Below are positions 14,318-25,532 of a stretch of DNA of 64,000 nt, piece by piece; within the stretch, counting starts at the first letter, position 1, and every line of letters starts with the position of its first letter. The notes under the pieces were generated by a model that saw nothing but the letters and a program-made list of their open reading frames with translations, ran no database searches and had not been told where the DNA came from. The position numbers and the translations under genes were made by a program. The DNA comes from Sanderia malayensis (taxonomy: Eukaryota > Cnidaria > Scyphozoa > Semaeostomeae > Pelagiidae): the NCBI GenBank assembly GCA_013076295.1, contig RQOL01000210.1:1-64000 (forward strand), given 5' to 3'.

Positions 14318-15224
14318 AGACCTGGATTTGGTCCGTAACAACTGAAGACAAGTACAATGAACAAAACTGATATGATTACATAGAATTAATGTTTAACAAT
14401 TGCCAACAACTTATTAAATAACAAATGAACTCACCAATTATCAACATAAGTTTTATTTTCAAAACGGGCATCCAGCTCTTTCATTCAGAGATAGGCCTTC
14501 AGAACCCGATTCTTTATCATCACTGCCGTCCGTACTTAGCTCTGGGTCTTCTTGCAAGGGGTTCTCCTTCGTGCGAGTTTCGACTACACCAACTGACTAC
14601 TGAATAGTCTTTCGCTTCTTCGCTATCCTCAAGAAGACTTCCTTCTTCGTTGTCAGAGGAATTTGTTTTGAACTACTATTTTCGCAATCCGACATTTTGA
14701 AAATTAGCCAGACACTGTTTCAAGCCGGGCAGCTTTTCCTCAGAAAACAATAGTTGAAGAACAATAGCTCGGTTCAATCTGACGTCACACTGAACCAAAA
14801 TCTTGAAAGTTTTGTTTTTTTCAAAATTTATTAAAATGTCTGTTTTTAATTGAAAGCAACGAAATTTGACTCATAATGTGAGGAGACTATCGCGCTTTTA
14901 ACCAGGATGAGATAATTGAAATCGGCGTCGCCTAAGTCGAGTTATTAAAAAAACTGTAGCGCGCGGCCAAATCTTCCCATACTGACCCCTATAAAAAATG
15001 ATTCGCGTGTCATCAAACTGACGTCATAGCTCTTCAACAGACCTGGTGTGTTTGAGCTTGAAAAAAATATACTTATACTCGTCCGAAAACACTCAAAATA
15101 GGTTCATAGTGATACTCAGATTTTTTTCTCTCCATTTCCGTAAAAAATCGATATGTCATTTCAGGCTGCATAAGCCCTTTAAAGAGACAAAGGGAGACAA
15201 CACAGTTTTTCAAAAACAAGATAT
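14318..15224. other. Intergenic stretch, nothing recognised
   Basis: No splice-consistent exon, RNA gene or repeat landmark that I can identify. Short open frames lack family signatures. Confidence 0.4.
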
Positions 15225-15601
15225 AGCTTTAGAAGCTAAAAGACAACAAGAGAACCCAACAGATAAATATGCCGTGGGTGTTCTCCAAGATGACAAAGTT
15301 GTGGGGCACTTAGACAAAGGCAGTTATGGACGCTTTGCAAAACAATTTTCTACGTTGTGACTTAATCCATTTATTTTCTGTTTCCTATTATAATAAACAA
15401 TAAACTGTTTTACTTCTTTAAAATGCTTTTAGTCCATAAGAATGGTCATCAAAATATATTTTATGGCCATAAAACGAAGATATGGGGGTCACTAGGGGTA
15501 AAATATATGGCACTTACATGAAAACTCGTATAATTCGAGCTTTCTGTAATTCGAACAAATTTGGATTCCCCATAGAGTTCGAATTGGACAGAGTTGACTA
15601 T
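15225..15601 (-). mobile_element. Partial copy of pogo-like TIR element with captured HIRAN-like coding tail
   Basis: Reverse-complement counterpart of one end of the complete element at 39,479-40,162. It ends at 15,601 in GACAGAGTTGACTA next to CGAATT-rich subterminal sequence. On the + strand a reading ending at TGA 15,358-15,360 contains ENPTDKYAVGVLQDDKVVGH, which resembles the C-terminal part of HIRAN-type domains in cnidarian mobile-element proteins (D/E-rich, xxDxYAV..VGH pattern). A polyadenylation-like AATAAA follows near 15,392. The other TIR is absent, so this copy is truncated. HIRAN is a resemblance, not a proven assignment. Confidence 0.6.
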
Positions 15602-15845
15602 ACCACTCACCTCTTTGTCAAGATAGGTTTTTTCGGGATTAACAATATCGAGGATGACGTGGGAATTTGAAAAATATGTTAAGTGTTGTTTTGCCGCACA
15701 GAAGATCAATTTGCTGCCGAATCCCAAGCTACTTATATGGTCCTGGTACTCAATATGCCCATTCTACTTATAGTGAACAATGCACAAACTATTGTCCCGA
15801 ATTAAAACATAAATAGACGTTACTTGGAGCTAAAGGCAGTTGGTT
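15602..15845 (+). repeat. Repeat R copy 1, left part
   Basis: Aligns with 19,600-19,840 (R copy 2) and, inverted, with the middle of R copy 3. The shared core contains GCCGCACAGAAGATCAATTT and CTGCCGAATCCCAAGCTACT. Its left end abuts the pogo-like fragment exactly at 15,601/15,602, so the front of this R copy is missing. Its right end meets the first coding exon of the integrase gene. Confidence 0.8.
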
Positions 15846-15881
15846 GAAAAATCCCAAAAAACCCCATTGCAGGGTAAAATC

Positions 15882-17807
15882 ATGAACATCGAAGAAGCCC
15901 TGGAGATTATAAAAGCAATAAAAGACACAGAGCTCTATGCATCAGACGTGCTGAATTCCAATGAAGATCAAATGCTTCAATGTTTAGATCGGGCTTTGGT
16001 TCGACTTAAGGCAGCTCTGAGAACACTGTCGAAAATGAAAATCATAACTGAGCACGGCCTCACCAATTGGGATATGAGCAGCGATGAACGCAGAAAGCTA
16101 GCAGCAAAGGTATTGAAGCTCAGCAATAATATGCAAAAACAGCTGAAAGCAATCACAAGCATGAAAACATTTCAAGAAAATAACGAAAGATATAAAGTGA
16201 GAGAGGTGCACGAAGGGCAACAAGGAAGACCAACAAAACACATTGGTATTCAGCAATTAGAGACTCTACTAAATCTTGGGTTTTCGTTAGTAAGCATTGC
16301 CTCTCTCCTTGGTAAGTTGTGTTTATCATTTTGTTTCATTTGAAGTCTTGTAAAGTAGAGTGGGGACCTCATATGTAATATTTACTTCTGTCTGTCTGCT
16401 CTTTTATTATAGGGGTTAGTGTATCAACTGTAAAAAGACGAAAAAATGAATATGGTTTGCCATCCCAGACGGAAAAAACATTTATAACAGATCCAGAACT
16501 GGACATTGCCATCCACAGAATTACAACTCGAAACCCTAGGCTTGGAATCGTTATGATTCAAGGAGAGCTACGATCGTGTGATGTATGGGTGCCACGGGAC
16601 AGAATAAGAGAGTCTCTTCTAAGAATGGACCCAGTTAATGTGCTTTTTAGAAAGACACAACCAGTGAAGAGAAGGCAATATAAGGTGGATGCGCCAAACT
16701 CGCTTTGGCACATTGACTGTAACCTAAAACTCGCCAAGTACGAATTTTTTTGTATGCAGTTGTAGGTTTCAACTTGCAAACGTAGTGTCTATTATAATCA
16801 AACAAAACCTTTACATAATTGCAATACATAGATGCGTTCATGTTCTATTTTAGAAAGTTTGGGATAGCTATTCATGGAGCTATTGACGGGTGCTCCAGGA
16901 AAATATTATACATGGAAGCTTGCAACGACAAGACAGCAGAGACGTCAAGTGCTTGTTCTTGAATGCCATAGCAGAGTACGGATGGCCTCATAGAATTAGA
17001 ACAGATAAAGGAGGGGAGAATTGTTTAGTCGGTAGACTAATGCAAGAACGAAGAAGCGAGAAAAATCCGACACCACATTGTGTTGGATCATCAGTCCACA
17101 ATCAACGTATAGAGAGGTAAAATAGATTTTATGTACATTTTAGGGTTTAAATATTTACATTTTAAACAATTGAATTTAAAACTTTCAGTTTTCCTTTTGT
17201 TTTGTCACAAAAATGGTTCATAACACAAATTTATAAGACTGAAAAGCCTTATGTGCATTATTGTTGTCAAGATTCTGTAATTGTCATCATGATTAGGTTA
17301 TGGGTGGATGTGAGACATTGTGTGACTCAATTGTTCATGGATATGTTTTTCGACTTGCAATCTGCTTCTTTGTTGGACAAGGACAACCCAGTCGACTTCT
17401 ATTGTGCACGAGCTGTCTTCACAACAACTGTGAACTTCCAGTTGCAGAAATTCAAAACACATTGGAATAACCATAGCATGTCAACACAAAGTCAAGCGAC
17501 TCCAAACCAAGTATTTGTGTCCGGTGCAATGAAGCGTCATGGCAGTGGACTTGAAGAGGTTGCAGGAATGATCAACGCCAAACCATTAGAAAACACTAAT
17601 GATAATGATAATGAAAACGAAGAACATGACCCTCTTGTCCCAGAAAATGAAACAGAAGAAGAAGTCGCAGAATTACTCCCGGCGATAAACGATGTTTCAG
17701 TTCCTGAAACAAAGAAAGAAGATCTTCAAATTTTGTTTGCATGCAGTGGAGATGATTTGGACTTGGGATGGAGCCGTTACTTGCACGCACGATCCTTGTT
17801 TTCATAA
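15882..17807 (+). pseudogene. Integrase-core (D,D35E) protein gene with one-base frameshift
   Basis: Four exons by splice signal and phase: 15,882-16,311, 16,413-16,737, 16,854-17,116 and 17,297-17,807. Exon 1 starts at the ATG after CCCATTGCAG and is mostly helical; across the exon 1/2 junction lies a helix-turn-helix (TLLNLGFSLVSIASLLG then VSVSTVKRR). Exon 2 ends in the first catalytic Asp (LWHIDCN); exon 3 has RTDKGGEN and ends at RIER, giving exactly 35 residues between the second Asp and the Glu. Exon 4 starts LWVDVRHC and ends in an acidic tail. The fold matches the rve integrase core of a family of multi-copy genes in fish and anthozoans. Exon 3 is 263 nt where 264 would keep frame; the frame is lost near 16,941-16,946 (after CNDKTAE). 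It may be a pseudogene or a consensus error. It lies inside an R repeat copy. Confidence 0.8.
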
Positions 17808-18312
17808 CTATTTAATGCAAATCGATAACTTTTATCAATTGTTTTCCCCTTAGACTAATTTCAAAGTACCAACTACACGAGCAGTCGGATATTTCTTTAA
17901 CTTTAAGAGTTGCATTTTTATTCAGCTCTAAATGGCTCAATGTAAAGCTCTCACATATTGTACATTATTTGACTAGGCTATTTTATCATAATATGTTTAA
18001 CTCACAAACACGTATACAACTAAATGAAAAATTTGATGATTGAAAGTGTGACCACGTGAAAAAAACTTATGGCTAATCCGCTGCCTGAACAGAAAAGTAA
18101 ACTGAGAAATAATCCCGTGGTGATACCTTTCAGTCGCGTATGACGTAGGGGCATTCCCTTACTCATGTGCCCGAATGTATTTTTAAAGATTTTTATTAAA
18201 ATAGTTTTATGGAAAGAGCCTTGTGTTCATGTTGCGTTGTTTTTTGTGATAATCTTTGTCAAAAAAATATCGTTTATTATTCTGGCTTCTTGCAGGTTAT
18301 TTGAGGTAGTAT
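17808..18312. other. Integrase 3' flank, R-specific insert end
   Basis: AT-rich DNA present in R copy 1 but absent from copies 2 and 3. At 18,290 a TTCTTGCAG acceptor-like site precedes a short reading ending LEQNT then TAA, the same ending (LQEQNT, TAA) seen in R copy 2 at about 19,975. A polyadenylation-like AATAAA follows near 18,361. No other feature seen. Confidence 0.4.
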
Positions 18313-18935
18313 TAGAACAAAATACTTAACTTTGAGGCTAAAATTCTGAAAATTGGAACTTAATAAAAACAAGAACGACGGGCTTCTGAATGAGTCCAGT
18401 TGAACAATAATGAGCTCATTCATTCAATACCTTCCCTAATCAACCCGAAGAACTGTGTGCATAACGTCACTGCTAGCCTAAATATTTTTTGGATGGCTTA
18501 TTTTTGACTATATTCGTATATTGGGAATTCCAAATAACTTCCTTAACAAATGAGAAACCCTTCAATGAGGAATTTGTTTCCCTTCAAAGGCCCTTAAAAT
18601 CCGCGGCACTCTCAGTGCAGGTCGGTGTTTATAACAAATTTCAGCCAAAATACATCAGAATGTAAAGTTGGTAAAATTATCAACTTGTCATAAGCAAATA
18701 GGGTAGTAAATATCATGACATTTTCCACATTGAAACAGGACGCGAGTTCTATAGCATTTTGAAATTGAAATGAGTTCCAATTTAAAAAAACCGATGTTAG
18801 CTTCTCCAAAACCTTTATGACAATGCCGACGCCGACGGCATTTAATTGGTTAAAATTTTAAATGAAATACTCAAGTAGCTGCATTCAATTAGTCATTTGA
18901 GCAATCTAGACTTTCAAAATAACAACTTCGATATT
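18313..18935 (+). repeat. Repeat R copy 1, right part
   Basis: Matches 19,965-20,500 plus 21,554-21,605 of R copy 2 and, inverted, 50,985-51,590 of copy 3. Shared words include CATAACGTCACTG, ATTGGGAATTCCAAATAA and the terminal CAATCTAGACTTTCAAAATA. It is more diverged from copies 2 and 3 than these are from each other. Its end abuts the start of R copy 2, so copies 1 and 2 are in direct tandem. Confidence 0.8.
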
Positions 18936-20502
18936 TATAGTGTGCTTTAAATATCGCTTAGTGTTGCAAGAACGCTATCAGATAAACAAAAATATGCAAA
19001 AAATTAATATAGCAAGAAGTTGAAAACAAAGGAAGAATTACATATAATACATGTATTCCATTCGATATATTTCATATTATATTTCCATATTGAAATATAA
19101 TATTTCCATATTATATTTCCATATTTAACTTATAACACAGAGTAAAATTAACACATTATTTATAACATAGGCCAATTTCGATCCTCTTCTGGGTATAATT
19201 GTTCGTTAGGTTTTCATTTTTGTTCTCTTTCTGACGTACTACTCTGATGAGTGTCAGACGAAAAGCTTTAGTATTTACTATGTTTCGCTATGTTTCCAAT
19301 TTCCAAAGCAATTTTGAAGTTCTGTACCGATCAAAGACTGTTATAACACAGAGTCTTCTGCATCAAAAAATACAAATTAAAATCACAATCTACAATACAT
19401 TGCATGCAATTTTATAAATTAGTTTGAGAACTCTTAGGGGATGTTTGAGAACTGCTAGGGTCAACTTGAGAACTGTCATGAATTCAATGCTGAAGGATCT
19501 TTAATGATTTCAAAAAGTCAATAAATGGTACATAAATTCCAACTGCATTCAGCTCTGCTCCCACAATCAATTCATCTCAATGCTTCTCAGATACGATACC
19601 CATACCACTTATCTTTTTGGTGGGATGGGCTTTTTCACGATTAACCATATCGAGGATGACGTGGGAATTGCTTTGTTGCTTTGCCGCACAGAAGATCAAT
19701 TTGCTGCCGAATCCCAAGCTACTTATATTGTCTAAGTACTCAATACGCTTATTCTACTTACAGTGAACAATACACAAATCATTGTCTGGGAGTAAGAGTT
19801 GAATAGATGTTATTTGGAGCTGCAAGCAGTTGATTGCAAATTGAAACTCCCTCCGTTCTTTTGAATTTTAATCTGAACTGCCAGCATCAACATAAATTTT
19901 TCGCTAGTAGAACTGCATAAAGAATATACTGAACAAAGCGAAAGCCTCAAAAAGAAAGCCCTGCAAGAACAAAATACTTAATTTTGTGGGTAAAATTTTG
20001 AAATTTGAAACTTAATAAAAAAGTGCACGAGTTCCTGAATGAGATCAGTTGAAAGATAATGAGCTTATTCATTAAATCCTTTCCCCAAACAACCTTAAGA
20101 ACTTTGTACATAACGTCACTGCAGCCTAAATATTTTTTGAATGGCTTATTTTTGACAATTCGAATATTGGGAATTCCAAATAATTTCACTAACAAATGAG
20201 AAACCCTTCAATGAGAAATTTGTTTTCCCTCAAAGGCCCTTGAAATGCATGGCACCCTCAGTGCAGGTCGGTGTTTATATTAAACGTGAGCCAAAATATT
20301 TCAGAAAGTAAAGTCGGTAAAATGATCAACCTGTCATAAGCAAAATGGGGTAGTAAATATCATGACATTATACAAATTGAAACAGGACGCGAGTTCCGAA
20401 ACATTTTGAAAATGAAATCAGTTCCAATTTGAAGAAAAAAAGCCGATGTTAGCTTCTCCAAAAATTTTTATGACAATGCCGACGGCATTTAATTGGTTAT
20501 AA

Positions 20503-21130
20503 GGGACCTTTCATTTTTTAAGTCCCATAGGGGCCGGAGGAATTTTTTTTCAAAGATGCTCTTTATGTGGCCTCCCCTTCTCAAGTGAGAATATTGTGAC
20601 CCCCCCCCCATGAATATACTGATGTAAAAAAACATGGTTTTCTTACTTTCTGTCAATGCAGTTCACAATGTATAAAAGTCTGAAAATTGCCTTGTCTGCC
20701 AGGTTGTTGCCTTTCTTTTAGAACAATTCAGCTCTACCCTTAGCGAGTCATTTAAATCACTCTCTTTTAGGATACTATTGTCAGTTACAAATGCTTTGTA
20801 ACTATAATTCCTCTACATCAGTGTAGCTGATGTAGAGGAAGACAAAGTCAACACTGCACCAAACAGTGAAACTGAGAGCGATGCAAGTGACACTGATATG
20901 AGTGACAAATAAACTTCTTCTTGGATTTAGTATTCCTAGATTGTGTTTTATTGTTCTGTTAGATTTCACTCAATGTTTTATGCCGGGAATCAATATAGTT
21001 TTGGTCCAACCTGGAGGAAGCAAATTTAAAAAATGCTGTTGTGACCCCCCTAAATCTTTAAGAAATAAGTTGTGACCCCCCCCCCATGTTTTCCTCCGGC
21101 CCCTATAGCACTTAAAAAATGAAAGGTCCC
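20503..21130. mobile_element. PIF/Harbinger-like MITE with acidic ORF remnant
   Basis: A 628-bp element with TIRs of about 45 bp starting GGGACCTTTCATTTTTTAAG at the left and inverted at the right, flanked by TAA at 20,500-20,502 and 21,131-21,133. R copy 3 shows the empty site with a single TAA. A three-base TWA duplication and GGG-starting TIR are typical of PIF/Harbinger elements. The interior keeps a 30-codon reading (20,823-20,912) of very acidic sequence (VADVEEDKVN, SDASDTDMSDK, TAA), probably the last exon of the parent element's protein. No transposase remains. Confidence 0.8.
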
Positions 21131-21155
21131 TAATCTAAAATAAAATACTGAAGTA

Positions 21156-21551
21156 CACGTTTTTTTATAAGAAACCGGTTTATAAGAAACCTAGATCTAG
21201 ACACCAAAAATTTTAAGAAACTTTTAGAACTACAAGGAAATATTTAAGAAACATTAGAAATTTCGGAACCACGTTGTTCCTTTACGGTTTCAACAAATGT
21301 CAACTACAGTAAGTATGTTTTGTGTGCAAAAGCATAACATTGTGGGCTCCACATGACGATTTTTCGCATTGACGATTTTTCTTTGTTAATACTAATATTT
21401 TGCCACATCCACGTTTTTTCCTTCGTTATCGCTACAACTTGTTTCATTTAATTAAGAAACTTTTAAGAAACTTTTAGAACTAAAATGTGGCTAAAAATTA
21501 AGAAACGTTTACTACTAGGCCTTGAGCCAGGTTTCTTATAAAAAAGATGTG
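21156..21551. mobile_element. TIR element, TTTTTTATAAGAAACC ends, TA duplication
   Basis: A 396-bp element whose left end CACGTTTTTTATAAGAAACC is matched in inverse at the right end (GGTTTCTTATAAAAAAG to GTG). TA flanks both ends (21,154-21,155 and 21,552-21,553), and related R copies show the uninterrupted site. The interior is rich in AAGAAACTTTTAGAAC words. A related partial copy lies at 30,840-31,060 and its mirror at 56,285-56,505. Confidence 0.75.
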
Positions 21552-21639
21552 TAGCTGCACTCAAATTAGTCATTTTAACAATCTAGACTTTCAAAATAAC
21601 AACTTCAGTGTCAGGGTAAAATGAAAAAATTTGGTGGCA

Positions 21640-21668
21640 GGGTCCATGCAAATATCAAGACTAAAAAC
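21640..21668 (+). repeat. Fragment of the RING/TRAF gene intron 1/exon 2 boundary
   Basis: The 29 bases beginning GGGTCCATGCAAATATCAAG match, with one mismatch, the + strand sequence at about 50,742-50,770, which spans the acceptor and first codons of exon 2 of the RING gene. Together with R copy 2 ending in the same 5'-UTR-like CTTCAGTG.CAGGGT words, it indicates that the R2 locus was duplicated from, or with, the RING gene 5' region and then rearranged. Confidence 0.55.
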
Positions 21669-21680
21669 ATAATCATGAAT

Positions 21681-22479
21681 CGCGCAAGCTTGCTTAAGCT
21701 ATAATCTTGTGAGGAGGGGAAAATGTGTAATATATGTTCGGGCCTCCTATTGAAAAAAGAACTTGTGACTTTTGAATGAGGTGAATTACTGGACAGCCGT
21801 GTGCATTCATCGTTGCTCTTCTATCAGCTGGCATCGTTCGATACTTCTTCTACACATCCCGGGAGCGGAGATGAATCAAACAACATTTCTCGAAGGGGAG
21901 GGGGCAGAAAAATCCCAGGAAAATTAAAGCATTCTTTCCTTTTAATAGGACTTTTCGGATAAGTCGAAAATTAACGGTACTCAATTCCTTAGTCAAGTAA
22001 ATAGAATGTCAAGACAATTTCAAATATCTTACTTCATAATAAAGGCTCTGGCGACTTTTTATCAGTACCCAATTTCGCTAAAACTGAGCCTTAGTTAAAA
22101 CCAATTAAGCTGGATTGGAGCTTAGAATGTACAAATGTGACAATGCTGTAATTTTTGTCGAGAAAATACAAGAACTAACGGTCACTTTCATCTTTGACTA
22201 CATAGCAATATTGACGTATTGCTTGTCAGGTTTCGTTCACGTAATCTTTCCTGATCAGCAAATGCTAAAACAGCAGCTAGTAAATAAGAAAAATGATATT
22301 GAGCTTCGCCTTGCCCCCTTTTTTATGCTCTTCACACTAGATACACCAATTTCCCAAACTTGGAAATGTGCCTATTAATTTTCCCGGGTGTAATTTATAT
22401 GTGGCTACATGATTCCGCATCCATTCGTAAAATCAATCATTCTGTTATGTGTTCCTAGAGAGCGTGTCTCACAATTAAA
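21681..22479. other. Upstream region of G1
   Basis: No repeat or gene recognised with confidence. Probably holds the G1 promoter and 5' UTR; an 87-residue open frame at 22,115-22,378 has no family signature and I do not call it. Confidence 0.4.
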
Positions 22480-25453
22480 ATGGCAGAATTTCGAGCACTT
22501 TCCTTGGCACTTGGTGTATCATCAGACGAAGAAGAGCCTAGACCAGAAGAAATCAGTCAAAACTCAATTGCTTTGGGGCTAGACTCAGTCCCAAGAACAG
22601 GTACAAGGGATGTATTCGTATTAAAACAAAATGAAAGAAATAAAATGCTAGGAAGAAGGCGACGTAATCAAGTGGGTCCAGGAAGAGGCGAGGTTCCTCG
22701 TGGAGAGCAGCGATTGGCAATCCAAAGAGATAACCGTGTAAAAAGAATTCAGTTTAAACGAGAAATGACATCAGATGAGGTAATACTCACATTTAAAGAT
22801 GCCTTTTGTGGTTATCGCATTGAACAGGGGAGAAGAAGAGTGAGACCTACAAATACGATTGTACGACAGCTTCTACGATCAGCAACAACAAGGTACAGAA
22901 AAGACTTTATATATTTATAAGACCTAAAACATGAATCATAGAGCCATCAAATAAGGAAATGCTCGCCAAATATAAAGGGAAAAGTTACATTGAAAACAAT
23001 TATGGGTATGGGACAATTTTAAAACATTGTTCTCACTGCACGCATATTTTTGATAAGAAAATTAAGTTATTGTTCAGTATGAAAAATTTAACTGGTGACA
23101 AATGTTCAAAAAATTGACTGGTAACTGCAAAACCTTTTCTTCCCGCTTCGTTAAAAATCTAAGAATATGTAATTATAGGGTCGTGATGGACATTTCAAAA
23201 GACGTAAAATTTGTTCGAAACAGATTTTGCATACGAAGAGACTTTAGTCACACAGCAAAGATCTAACAAATATTGTGTCTTGTTTTTCAGTACAGAAGCA
23301 AGTGAGCTTATATTTGCCCAAATATTGTCCATAAATCACTGTGAACACACAATCACATAAGAGCATGCCAAAATGTCAAGCAAAGAGTATTTAATATTCA
23401 CATTCTATACATTAAGCACTGGCGAGCTTCTCTGTCTTAATTACAGGGCAGAGTTCTACAAATCAACAGCCAGTGGACATGCAGTTGAGAGACTTGCGTT
23501 CCACCAACAGTTTCCCACGGGACAAGAACTTTTAGCTGCATATAGTAGGAGCACATCAAAGATATACGTGTACCTTTATGCGAATCAGGAGACGGAACCA
23601 CAAAGAGAACAGCCATCACGTTCTGTTGCTGAGCTTGTTCGACATCGCCTAACTCCGAACGCTCATTCCACGCCAGTTCAGGTCTCGGATGATGACATCA
23701 TCATGGTTGAACCACCAACAGCAACAGCAGGCATGTTTTTGCAAATGCAGTCAATGTATTAACTGTAAAGTGAATCGCGTCAATTAGTATTGAAAGCTGC
23801 GCATGACCTCATGAGTAATCAATGGTTTCAGACTTAGATATGGACGATTATCTTTCAGGCGCAGAAGGAGAACAAAGAGATGATTTAAGTGGTAATGATT
23901 AAGCAGAAGTACATGGTTTGTTTCCAATATGACACCTGGCTCAAAACTTGGCAGCAAAATTTTCTTAATTCTCGCCACTAATTAATTCTAAAAATTTCGT
24001 AAACGTTATAGTGTGCATAGTCTTTCCATGATGAATAAAAGAATAGTTTAGGAACTCTAGCAACTATCTCGAGACCAGAATCACTTTCTCTAACACAGTC
24101 TGACATGTACATATATATGAGGTTAAAAAATTGCTAGTGTAATTAAATTTACTTCAAATGCTATTTCCCGGTTAACCATGTTTCTATTAAGATACCGTTG
24201 TACTGCCAAGCAATGGAGCAGAAAATCAGCCAGATGAAGAGAGTGTCAATGAAGAAAGTGAAGACAATGGTAACCATTTAGCTTCACTCATAAGCACTAG
24301 AAAGACGATATTAGTGAGATAAGATTATATGATATAGCCCAAGTCACAATACTGATCAAGTAATATATCTTCTGTCCAGGGATAGTTGTTGATTCCTTTC
24401 AAGGAAGTATGAATGATACCATTTCAGCAATAAATGAAGAAGAAGTAGCAACTTTCCCGCAAGGTATGACGAAAAATTATGATGAATACAATAATTAACA
24501 TTTCAAAAACACCCACCAAGCATTCTGTGGTTACAAACGCAACATCTTTGGAGGGATTTAATTCTGTGAATTGCGAGTTTTCAGTTGCGAGTTAATAGTT
24601 TTCCATATAATTCTTTGCTTTTCAACTCAGAATATAGCCCTAATTATATGCAAAAAAGTACAAATAGCAAGGGTTATGCTATTCCCCCTTGTTTTGATGT
24701 CTTGGAACAAAATTCCGTCGTTCGGCACCTACATCTGCACTCCGTGCCCCAATAGCTCCTAAATGTTAACATCACGCAGATGGACTGTTTGAATCTGTAA
24801 GAAATGGCAATGGAGCCGCCAGGTGATAGGGCTAGTCTCATATTTCTTTGAAATAGCTTATAACTGCAATAACGTATTAACAACTTTCAACTCGCAACTG
24901 CCAATTTGCAACTGAAGTTATTATATCTCACATTTTTGTAGTTGGAGAATATCAAAATCAACACATTTTTGATCCCATTGAGCTTCGTGGTAAGCAGATT
25001 GAATATAAAATCAAGTTAAATGGTAACATGGGGATACTGACATGAGTTTACATTCATGCTACAGAAAGATTACGACTAAATACCTCCAAGTCGGAGACTT
25101 TGTATTTTCAAATGTTTTCACTTTCAACATATTCAAAAACGAAAAGATATAGAGTTAATAACAAAAGTTTGCACGTGTTGGTAAAATTCACCTGAGCGCT
25201 CCCAGTTGTTTCTCGGAAAAGTAGTTGGTTTATAATTTGAAGGGAAATGAAAACCTTCAGTTTACTAGCTTTCATTTTCATGTTTCTACCTCTCACTTTT
25301 ACTTTCCTAGACATAGACCCAAATGTGGATGACTTGATTTGTCTTACACCAACAATGGATCTTGTTTCTGAGTTGCCCGAGTTATCTAGCTTAGACTTTG
25401 AAATGGCAAGCATACTACATAAATCATGTCATTCATGCATTCTACTCAATTAA
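22480..25453 (+). CDS. G1: seven-exon gene for a 369-aa protein of unknown function
   Basis: Exons 22,480-22,892, 23,447-23,730, 23,832-23,891, 24,192-24,269, 24,380-24,463, 24,942-24,989 and 25,311-25,453 join to 1,110 nt, an exact open frame with stop. Junctions after exon 2 are all phase 1. Intron 2 needs a GC donor (CAG/GCATGT); every other intron is GT-AG. The N-terminus is acidic then strongly basic (NKMLGRRRRNQVGPGRGE), with a likely folded segment MTSDEVILTFKDAFCGYRI; exon 2 encodes GQELLAAYSRSTSKIYVYLY; exons 3-7 are acidic and Ser/Asp/Glu-rich. No signal peptide or membrane segment. A polyadenylation signal AATAAA follows the stop at about 25,457. An alternative exon at 23,291-23,359 would end the protein early. 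All exons except the first are repeated in the right arm. I recognise no family; a nuclear regulator would fit its charge pattern but is speculation. Confidence 0.7.
24562..24916. mobile_element. Inverted-repeat element in G1 intron 5
   Basis: Left end TTTTCAGTTGCGAGTTAATA and right end CAACTCGCAACTGCC pair as imperfect inverted repeats built on CAGTTGCGAGTT. No coding region. Present in both arms (mirror near 62,437-62,791), so it predates their divergence. MITE-like; no clear target duplication. Confidence 0.45.
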
Positions 25454-25532
25454 GATGAATAAAAAATCAAAAGTATGATAACTTTAGAAAAACAAAACCT
25501 TACTAATATGAGAGTTGATTGATTTAGCTTGG

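Larger units (their letters stand above)
18936..21620 (+). repeat. Repeat R copy 2 with two nested insertions
   Basis: Full-length copy of a dispersed repeat, colinear in reverse with 50,960-52,360. It contains an extra ~250 bp around 19,090-19,340 (TTTCCATATT-rich, ending in a second CACAGAGT word) relative to copy 3. It is interrupted by the elements at 20,503-21,130 and 21,156-21,551, both missing in copy 3. Around 19,900-19,975 a short reading VELHKEYTEQSESLKKKALQ runs to a TAA with a downstream AATAAA, suggesting a gene 3' end inside R. No TIRs or long LTRs recognised, so its class is unknown. Confidence 0.75.

Noticed and set aside
14076..14357. Asn-rich 93-residue frame on the minus strand
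   Set aside because: Produced by the (ATT)n tract; no splice or domain support.
16558..16841. Minus-strand frames opposite the integrase gene
   Set aside because: Shadows of a well supported + strand exon series.
23291..23359. A short terminal exon of G1 (after TTTTTCAG)
   Set aside because: It is in phase, but skipping it opens a longer frame that joins six further exons exactly. It is kept only as a possible alternative exon.
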